DNA from: Globodera rostochiensis
Taxonomy: Eukaryota; Nematoda; Chromadorea; Rhabditida; Heteroderidae
Assembly: GCA_018350325.1 (NCBI GenBank)
Contig: JAEVLN010000003.1
Span: 3,000,681 to 3,064,680 of the forward strand
DNA: 64,000 bases
Reading direction: 5' to 3'
Within the stretch, counting starts at the first letter, position 1. Each line of letters starts with the position of its first letter. Under the pieces are notes generated by a model, which was not told where the DNA came from, ran no database searches, and saw only the letters and a list, made by a program, of their open reading frames with translations. Positions 56,660-64,000 of the stretch are shown piece by piece. The position numbers were made by a program, and so were the translations under genes.

Positions 56660-56790
56660 AAATTGCGACGGATCTCCGCAGCGAGGCCGTGTCAGCGGTG
56701 GACGAACTCTGCGAGTCGATGAGGAGCGGAGTGCGCGGCATTTTAACGTCCACCAAAAGTGCAAAAAGCGCTATTTGAGTCTGTAAAAAT
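56660..56790 (+). pseudogene. exon fragment of an unrecognised gene, second copy
   Basis: Frame QIATDLRSEAVSAVDELC, then SMRSGVRGILTSTKSAKSAI and a stop, uninterrupted, unlike the copy at 7800-7931. Probably a terminal exon. Upstream exons are not visible, and I cannot name the family. Confidence 0.4.
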
Positions 56791-56969
56791 TTATTTTCCA
56801 CTAATTTCAATTGAAAATAAAATTTTAGAAAAATCCAACTATATAATTAAACAGGCAAAAAGCGATAAAACTAATCCGACAAAATACAATAATCATTAAA
56901 AGGTAAACATGACAACGGAGGAGAACATTAAACTTTCATATTATTGTTGAAAGCAATAAATTTGGTGAT

Positions 56970-59110
56970 GGAGCTGTTCTTCTTCCGTCATGCCGAGTAC
57001 GAACGGCTGTACAACTGCACGGGGCTGGACATTGACTCGATTCCACTAGAGCGGCGGCAGTTTGTGCCGGAGTCAATCGCTGTTTGCGTGTTATGTGCCA
57101 TTTATTATGTGAGATGATTAGCAATCGGCGGGATCGAGATCCCGACCGAGATTTTCCGAGAGTACAGGTCTCGAATCTCGGAAATTTGTCGAAAACTCCG
57201 AGACCTGGACTCTTGAGATTTTTTATCTCGGGAGTCCAGGTCTCGGCCCATCCCCAAATCTCGATATTGGATTTTTCAAAATTCCGGTCTCTAGAGATGA
57301 TCCACTGATCGTGGCGCCTAATCATTGAATCTGATCAAATACTAAAGGTTCTGTACGTGCCGTGCATGTACTCACTTTGGAAGCATATGCGGGACAACTC
57401 CTGCTACAAGTTGCTCTTCTATATTGGCATCATTGATCTGGCCATATTGTGGATTCTCGGCTTCTTCAGCGGTTGGGCCAATTTGCGCGGTGCCGTTTTC
57501 TGCTCCTTTCCGACACCGATGTATTTTGTGGGAATGGCAACGCTAAGTTGAAAAACCCCCTATTTATGAAATCACTTTTTATTTCACTTTTTAAGCTTTC
57601 TGGATTGCTGAAAGTTCTGCTGATTTGGTAAATTTGTCACCGATTAATTAGTAAAACGAATTTTTAAATGCCCAAATTGCTAAAAGGTTTTGGCTTTTAA
57701 TCGCTGTCCCGATCTCGTCTCCCCCCGTTTCTCGCGCATTTTGTTCTCCGGCCCCCGCACATCGTTTTGGCTCATCGGCTGCTCCCTTTACGCCATGTTT
57801 TGGGCTTTGTTCGTGAAGCCCGTTTCGTACAGCAGCATTTACTTTAGCTGGTTCTTCTACCCATTTATTGGCTAGCGCACCGGTGATGATCAACACGAGG
57901 TGATCAGCAGAACAAATTAATCGGAAATAGATTTAAATAATTAATTAAATTTATTAAAGTACGAACATTCAGTGTTAAGAGTCTAAAATAGATTTAAATA
58001 ATTAATTAAATTGATTTTAAAGTATGAACATTGGCTGCACAAAGTGCATGACATTGTCGTTGCATTTCTATGCCCGCTTATTTATTTGATATTTGTCGCC
58101 AAACTTTTTTACGACGTTCGTGTCCTCTCCGAAATGGGCGCCGTGCAAATTCGGGTCATTATTGTTTTTGATCACTTTTAAACTCTGATCCTTGATCACC
58201 ATGATTTATTTTGCTTATGAACCCGGTTTTTGGACATTATTGTTTTTGATCACTTTTAAACTCTGATCCTTGATCACCATGATTTATTTTGCTTATGAAC
58301 CCGGTTTTTGGACATTATTGTTTTTGATCACTTTTAAACTCTGATCCTTGATCACCATGATTTATTTTGCTTATGAACCCGGTTTTTGGACATTATTGTT
58401 TTTGATCACTTTTAAACTCTGATCCTTGATCACCAGCAGGGATAAGATTTATTTTGCTTATGAACCCGGTGTTTGTAGCCTATTTTGGCACTTTTTTCCT
58501 TTCCAATTTAGACGCCTATTTTGATATATTTCGAGTCTAAAAATCTTATTTCTGTTGTGATCACTTTTTTAGATTTTTGCTCAAGTGTTTTTGATCTCCC
58601 TGATTAACACTTTTGCCGGCTTTCTTTACGTTTACATACAAAACAACGAAGTCAACCAGTGGATGATTACCCTTGTCGAATTTGCGTGGTCAAAAACATT
58701 TAACAAATTCTTTGACTTTTTTGTTCCTTTAGGTTACACATTCATGGTATTATCGGCAATTGTTTTTTTTGTTTTTAACTAAAATTAATTTTTGTTTATC
58801 CCCCAAGGATAAATAAACCAAAACAAACAAAAAAACCTGACGTCAGGTGCCTTATACAACCCTATAAACACTAGGGAAAAGAAAAATCAGGATTTCTATG
58901 CCACCTATTTAAATGTCTGCGTCCTCCGGTTATTTATTTGGCGTTCAATAAAACCATACGCGCGGATTGCCGTCTGATGTTCGAGTTCCAACGTCACCGT
59001 ATAGGCCACATAGGCGGGGTTACTGTAGTTCGACCGGTAACAAACCTGGCAAACGAAGCTTCTCCCAATTGTGAGTTCACTAGCAGGAGTTCCAACAACA
59101 CATTTGATTT
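56970..59110 (+). pseudogene. Srt-type chemoreceptor gene, decayed but nearly complete
   Basis: Exon-like blocks follow the order of nematode Srt seven-membrane-segment receptors: 56970-57109 (MELFFFRHAEYERLYNCTGL to VCVLCAIYY), 57349-57550 (VLYVPCMYSLWKHMRDNSCY, then a Gly-Ala-Val-Phe-Cys-Ser-Phe-Pro block), about 57690-57900 (VLAFNRCPDLVSPRF to SSIYFSWFFYPFIG), 58023-58180 (YEHWLHKVHDIVVAFLCPLI to VLSEMGAVQIRVIIV), 58573-58747 (IFAQVFLISLINTFAGFLYV to LGYTFM) and about 58924-59110 (PVIYLAFNKTIRADC). After Phe-Ile-Gly a TAG replaces the expected tyrosine codon at about 57872. The frame also breaks after about 57545, where a segment seems deleted. These proteins are sensory-neuron receptors in Caenorhabditis. 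The intron at 57110-57348 holds an AATCTCGG inverted-repeat insertion. Confidence 0.65.
58157..58470 (+). repeat. 78-bp tandem repeat, four copies, in the Srt-like gene
   Basis: Units start at 58157, 58235, 58313 and 58391, exactly 78 bases apart, beginning CATTATTGTTTTTGATCACTTTT. The first unit overlaps the end of the coding exon (VIIVFDHF and stop), so exon-end sequence has been copied into the intron three more times. The last unit ends in CACCAGCAGGG, the junction seen in the other copy. Confidence 0.95.
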
Positions 59111-59412
59111 CATATTTGCAACACAACCATTAGAATTAGACATCGGACCGATCGAGATTCTCGATCAAAAAATCTCGATAAATCTCGACGAGATTTTTTT
59201 ATGATCTCAAACGAATCTCGATTGTTTAATTTTTTTTCGAGATTTTCGATCGAAATTTCGATTGGTTCTCAAGTCCAAACTCTAATTAAAATTGTATAAA
59301 GAGTTTATTTCCAATAAATCAATTAAGTGCTCAGAACTGGATCCAATCAAATAATATAAAATGCTGAAAGTTAGCGTCTTCCGCGACGGCAGGACTTATT
59401 GTAAATGATCTG

Positions 59413-59967
59413 TAGGGCGGCGATTTATATGGATAAAAAATCTCGAAATATGGCCATAAAATATGGATGAAAAATCGCAAAATATGGACAAAAATTGCAA
59501 AATATGGACGAAATATGGACAAAATATGGATAAAATTTTTTTAAATATAGCAAAAAATGGGCAAGTTTTTTCTAATTGAATTAATAAGAGAAATTAAAAT
59601 GTTTATATGTAAATTAAAGGCATTTCAGAAAAAATTTTTGAAAATCAACAGAATTTTAAAAATTTTCATTTTTGGTGACAAAATTCTTAGTCGCGAAAAA
59701 GTCAATTTTTAGGAGTGCATTTTTTAAAAATTTTGAAAAGTCGATCCTTAGGGGTGTATTTTTCGTTTTTATTGCATTTTTGTTAAGGAATTTTTGAAAA
59801 ATGGCGAAATATGGATAAAAATCGCGAAATATGGAAAAATATGGAAAATATGGGTTATAAAATGTGCTCTAGAAGCTCCAACCAAAGCTAAAAATACTAT
59901 TTATGGCATTTAAAAGCCATTTCAAGTGCGCAAAAAAATATGGATTTCCATATAAATCGCCGCCCTA
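59413..59967. mobile_element. hAT-like element with ATATGGA arrays
   Basis: Ends TAGGGCGGCGATTTATATGG (59413) and CCATATAAATCGCCGCCCTA (59967) are perfect 20-bp inverted repeats. ATGATCTG flanks both sides (59405-59412 and 59968-59975). Two paralogous empty sites exist in this window: 9350-9370 and 9648-9668 read TTGTAAATGATCTGAAAGAG with one copy of the target. Interior repeats AAAATATGGA and CGCAAAATATGG. A piece of the right end of a relative lies near 9770-9880. No coding capacity. Confidence 0.9.
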
Positions 59968-60039
59968 ATGATCTGAAAGAGCAGTATCTCAGAATGCCCT
60001 TGTTTATGGCAAATGCTATAATTTTGGAAATTTTCCATC

Positions 60040-60180
60040 CGTCCTTCAGTTGATTTATTCCCTTTAATTATTTAATTAAAAATTGCGATCTTAAATTACC
60101 CATTTGTCCTCACTTTCCAAACTCTTTCGTAATTCGTCCATTTGCTTCTGAAGCATTCTTTTGTCCGTTACCGAAATTCA
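60040..60180 (-). pseudogene. antisense relic of a SPRY-family intron/exon boundary
   Basis: TCCCTTTAATTATTTAATTAAAAATTGCG and the following TTTGTCCTCACTTTCC...CGTAATTCGTCCATTTGC match 9490-9600 and 20025-20190. All are antisense copies of the region around the GTSQLKGE exon acceptor. Nothing translatable remains. Confidence 0.4.
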
Positions 60181-60299
60181 GAAAATTGAGTAAAAATGTC
60201 AGTAGATAACGGATTTCCGGTCCCTAGATTTATTGAACGCAAATGTCAGTCAGTCCAATTCATTTTGTCTAATCCAATAAAAAAACCTTAATGCAGGGT

Positions 60300-60635
60300 T
60301 CCCAGATGAAAATCTCGCAATTCTCCGGGTCAACATTTTGCTGGGGGCAAATAAACATTCAAATTTATAATAAAAAGAGATTAATTCCCCCCAAAGTGAA
60401 TGCCCGTCCATCCCCCCCCCCCTTTTCAGGTCAACAATTTGACCCATCGCAAAAATCCTTTCAATTATCCCAACTTTCAATCTATAAATATGTCATCTAA
60501 AACGGTTAAAACATTTATTTATTTAAAAAAACTTATCATTTTAGTGGAAATTCTTGCTCAATTTAAGTTAAAATCTGGTGATTTGGCTTATGTGTTCTAT
60601 TCATTAAAAAAATTTCCAATTTTATAGAAATTAAC
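60300..60635. promoter_or_regulatory. conserved 5' flank of SPRY locus 7
   Basis: Same block as at 16100, 20320 and 33990: CGGGTCAACATTTTGCTGGGGGCAAATAAAC, C run, CAGGTCAACAATTTGACCCATCG. The AT-rich part before the start differs from loci 2 and 4. Confidence 0.45.
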
Positions 60636-62454
60636 ATGTCAAATTTGACCGAATACGAGAAATTGGAAGAGAAAATTGGCTGGTTAAATGAGGACCAGCA
60701 GAAGGTCGTTTCCATTGATCAGTTTTTGTTGATGCAAAGTGATCAGAAGGCATTGCTGCAAAGACTTAATGCACTTGAGCAAAAGCCAAAGGTGAATTCT
60801 GAACAACAAAAAACTGATCAAAAAGCAATGATTGTGATGGAGGAAAGAATTGTGAAACTCGAGCTCGAAAATGTGAATTTAATTTCTAACAAAAACATTT
60901 CATTTTTTTCTTGCCACTCTCAGAAGGCACTCCGCGCTGAGTTGGAGCAGTATCAGAACAAGCAGCAACAGGCCATCGACCAGTTACCCGGGGCCGGGAC
61001 TGGAAAATTCCTGGTCAAAAATGCCCGGCCAACTCTTTGATGCTGCATTAACCATCTTTTTGTTTCCATAATACCGTTTCAGTTTCCATTGATCAGCTTT
61101 TGTTGAAGCATCAAGAACACGAAAAACTGTCAACTGATCACAAGAAGCTAATTGAAGAGTTGAAGGAACAACGGGAAATGGATGCTTTGAAGCAGCAAAA
61201 GGACCAAAAGGAAACCAACGACAAAATTGACTCGTTAAAGAAGGACCAACAGGAGCAATTCGGTAAGAAAATGATTTTCTGTCTTCAAAGGACGAGATTC
61301 TCGAAAAAATATTCTTTGATTTGAGTGTTAATTCCTTTAATTTTTAATTTTTTTAGCTAATAATATCCGCAGAATGGAACAGAAGCAAAAGGAAGAACTC
61401 GAATGCAAAATGGATGAATTGCTGAACTCTGTCCAAGCGATGGTTGTCGCCGAATTGGAGGAGCAGAAACAGTCAAATGCCAACAAATTCGCCGAATTGG
61501 AGGAGGGTCAGAAACAACAGCAACAGCAGAACATCGACGCGTTGAAGAGAAATGGTGGGGAAATTGTTGTTTAAATGCTTTCCTTTGCAGTTTTGAAAAT
61601 AAAATTTTATTCAAAATAATAAATATATAAATAAACAATTATTAGGCTTAACCCCACAAAATCTATGGGATTCCGCTGCATGTCACGACAACCTCGCGCT
61701 CTCTGAGCTTGATCGATTGATTGTGCAACTTAATGGGAATAATTATGGTAAATATTATTTTGTTAAAGTGATTTAATTGAAAAGGTTAATGTAAACAAAT
61801 TTTTCCGCTACTTTTCAGAGTGGCGCTCTGTCCGCGCTGTTAAGCCAGTTCCAAAAGAATTTTTCGGCATTTTCTACTGCGAAGTAAAAATGTTAGCGAA
61901 AAGAGGGTAAGTTTTAATAAATAAATTATTAATTGAGCTTCAAAATGCTTTTTAAACATTTTTTCCTTTAAAGAAAATTGTATTTAGCTATGCTTTCATT
62001 GGATTTGCGACTAAACGAATGCCATTGGACAAACATGTTGGAGAGCACGACGGCACTTACGGATACGGAAACTATGGCACTTTTTGGGGTCACGAGCTCG
62101 AGGGATGTTCCCGAAACTCTGAACGTCCTTACATCAATGGAAAGCCGCGGTTTGATGTCGGCGACATCGTCGGCTGTGGCGTCAACTTGGCAACTCGCCA
62201 AATCTTTTACACAAAAAACGGCGAACGTTTGGGTGAGAAAGAAAATGAATTAAAATTTAGGAGAATTTCATTTTAATAATAGACTAAATTTGTACATTTT
62301 GCTTTTATTTACCTTATTTATTTTATTTATTTTTGCAGACACCGCCAATTTATTTGTCTCTTTTGCCGTCGATTTGTTTCCATGCGTTTCGTTGCAGGGC
62401 TCTAACGACAAAATTGAAGCAAACTTTGGCCCGGACTTTAAATACAAATTATGA
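60636..62454 (+). CDS. coiled-coil SPRY-domain protein without membrane segment (locus 7)
   Basis: Exons 60636-60872, 60924-about 60983, 61083-61262, 61357-61554, 61646-61747, 61819-61906, 61988-62232 and 62339-62454. All junctions are GT-AG and in phase except between the second and third, where a CCCGGGGCCGGGACTGG repeat (about 60985-61035) has landed on the expected donor. Read straight on, the frame stops at 61040. The first exon ([20 protein letters not shown] onward) and the third ([20 protein letters not shown]) are long charged helices. No hydrophobic segment is present, unlike loci 1 and 3-6. The SPRY domain keeps [26 protein letters not shown] and [13 protein letters not shown]. Either a cryptic donor is used, or the gene has split, or it is a pseudogene. 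Confidence 0.6.
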
Positions 62455-62459
62455 TGAGG

Positions 62460-63146
62460 AAGCCGCGCGGACAGTGAAATTCATTTTATTTTTATTTGGG
62501 AGGATTCTGTCGATCGATTTTAATTGATTTATTTATTTTATTTGAAAGGATTCGGCCGATTGATTAATATAATTTTTTTTGTTTTCAAATTTGTCGGATT
62601 TGATTTTGATGTCATTTTGCAATCTGCTCGTTAAGAAATTGTCATGACGCATTTTCTGGCCTATTAAGGGTAGAATTTTAAACATTTGGGTCATTAATAC
62701 TTTAGTTACAAAATTAAAAATAAACTTTAATTAAAATGAAATAAAATATTTTCACATCGTCCTTTTTGTTGTACATTTGGCCCTCACAAAGCTTTTATAT
62801 AAATCCTCGAGCCCCCGGGTTGTCTTTTCTAAACCATAAACGCCAATATTCACGGCAAAAAAAGTGAAAATCCCCGAATTCATGCATAATTCGCCGCAAC
62901 TTTTAATTTTAACATGAAAATGAATTAATTTTGGATTGTACAGGCCTTGGAAATGCTTTTGAATTTTCCATTATGTTCGACGAACACTCGTCCCACACTT
63001 TTGATTCTAACTATTCATCCGATAACAGAAAATGAACGATTGGAAAATGTTCCCGCCCACCGGACAATCATTCGTAATCGCTGATCAAAATTTGATGATG
63101 TTTATGCTGTTTTGCCACTTTTTGTGGGTTCTCAAGAGATTTATAG
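62460..63146. other. spacer 3' of locus 7
   Basis: AT-rich. GGTCGATTGATT-like sequence repeats at 62505-62575, and a TTGGCCCTCACAAAGCTTTTATA segment resembles 19125. A 66-codon frame at 63032-63232 runs into the MITE at 63147 and is not called. Confidence 0.3.
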
Positions 63147-63321
63147 TAGTGATGCACGAGACCCAAAATTTACCTATACTCGAGACTCGTTACCGAGACC
63201 GAGACTTGACCCCGAGACTCAAGACCGATTGACCTCGAGACTCGATACCGAGACCGAGACCCAAAAAACCCGAGACTTTTTTCGAGTCGAGACTCGAGAC
63301 CGAGACTCTCGTGCATCACTA
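63147..63321. mobile_element. hAT-like MITE with GAGACTCGAGACCGAGAC arrays
   Basis: Ends TAGTGATGCACGAGA (63147) and TCTCGTGCATCACTA (63321) are perfect 15-bp inverted repeats. Flanks are ATTTATAG (63139-63146) and CTTTATAG (63322-63329), an 8-bp target duplication with one difference. The whole 175-bp interior is CTCGAGACTCG, CCGAGACCGAGAC and similar motifs. Fragments of the same family occur at 7610-7665, 30860-30915 and 46440-46500. Confidence 0.85.
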
Positions 63322-63329
63322 CTTTATAG

Positions 63330-64000
63330 TAGTTGTTCGGCACGGTACGGTATTCCCGCGTTAATTTTCGGTATTTTACCGAAATACCGGTACGGATTGG
63401 GTCCTCGTTATTTTTCGGTATCGGTATTTACCAAATTACCGGTTACAGAAAAGCCGTTTCTGCTTACCGTGGTAATTTTCGGGTAATCGGTCATTTTAAA
63501 AAATTCAAATATTGCATTCAAAAGGGTATCGTCAAAATGACGAATGGAGCAAAGTTAACTTAAATTTGATTTTAATTTCCTGTATTAAAAAACACCCCTC
63601 CCTAATGATGGTGTTTCTGAGCAACAAACATTTTGGTGGTTTTACACGTAATTTTAGATTGCCCAACTTTCACCCCCCCCCCCCCCTAGACTCAAAATAA
63701 TTTGGAAATTAGTAATTTGTTGACCAATATGCTTAACAAATGTCGTTAAATCTTCAAAAAAAAAATTGTACGAAATTTCCACTTTTTATGGCATACTGAC
63801 ATATTTTTAAATTAAAAACAAAATCGTTAGGGGTGTAATATTGGNCACAAATAGCTCTATGNTNCTAAAATNCAGAAAACGGANNNCCATATAGTGTATA
63901 ATANNNNTAATCGAATCGGATGGGCCAATTTACANTTTCGTGTTTTTTAAGTNTTTTACAANNNCATTNATTTGCAAATAGGCATTGTCAAAATAATCAG
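63330..64000. other. right end of window: CGGTACCG array, then low-quality sequence
   Basis: 63338-63490 is a run of CGGTACGG, CGGTATTTACCG and TACCGGTA motifs starting TAGTTGTTCGGCACGG, directly abutting the MITE at 63147. After about 63840 scattered Ns appear and no feature can be supported. Confidence 0.5.

Overview
The window looks like nuclear DNA of a nematode, most likely a plant-parasitic cyst nematode (Globodera/Heterodera type). Genes have many short exons, short AT-rich introns and TTTCAG/TTTTAG acceptors. The gene content fits: an expanded SPRY-domain family related to RanBPM and the cyst-nematode SPRYSEC proteins, an F-box-like gene of a kind I associate with cyst nematodes, and decayed Srt-type chemoreceptor genes. 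Species assignment is inference. There are N gaps at 16577-16586 and near the right end.

The window is built around seven SPRY-domain loci, all on the + strand: 3415-7167, 20553-21391, 27131-30510, 34296-36448, 44256-45510 (with 5' remnants from 38281), 51289-55601 and 60636-62454. I joined exons by hand from GT-AG signals and phase. Five loci give complete open frames (682, 179, 420, 274 and 490 residues). One has a frameshift in the SPRY domain (27131-30510) and one has an unresolved splice (60636-62454). The usual product is a low-complexity Gln/Glu-rich coiled coil, one or two single-pass membrane segments, more coiled coil and a C-terminal SPRY domain. No signal peptide is visible. Nearly every internal intron is phase 1, so exons can be lost or gained without breaking the frame, and the paralogues differ in exactly that way. 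Three loci (about 1-7.3, 25.2-30.6 and 46.7-55.7 kb) belong to one segmental duplication carrying the same upstream exon fragment and the same C-rich repeat block.

Between the SPRY loci lie an intact F-box-like gene (22878-24290) with a deleted copy (14142-14526); two decayed Srt-like chemoreceptors (8340-9163 and 56970-59110); a fragment of an ABCC transporter ATPase domain (31960-32255); and, on the - strand, a two-exon gene (17424-18492) for a predicted secreted protein with three helix-turn-helix-like repeats. I do not recognise that family. It has a degenerate head-to-head copy next to it and is my strongest candidate for something undescribed.

The rest is repeat. Four transposon-like elements have clear terminal inverted repeats and 8-bp target duplications (one imperfect), the hAT pattern: 38603-43163, 52844-54033, 59413-59967 and 63147-63321. 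In each, the interior is largely made of many copies of a short, often self-complementary motif specific to that family. A 1.57-kb near-identical direct repeat with tRNA-like A and B boxes sits inside the first. A 1.8-kb C-rich minisatellite fills 48230-50040.
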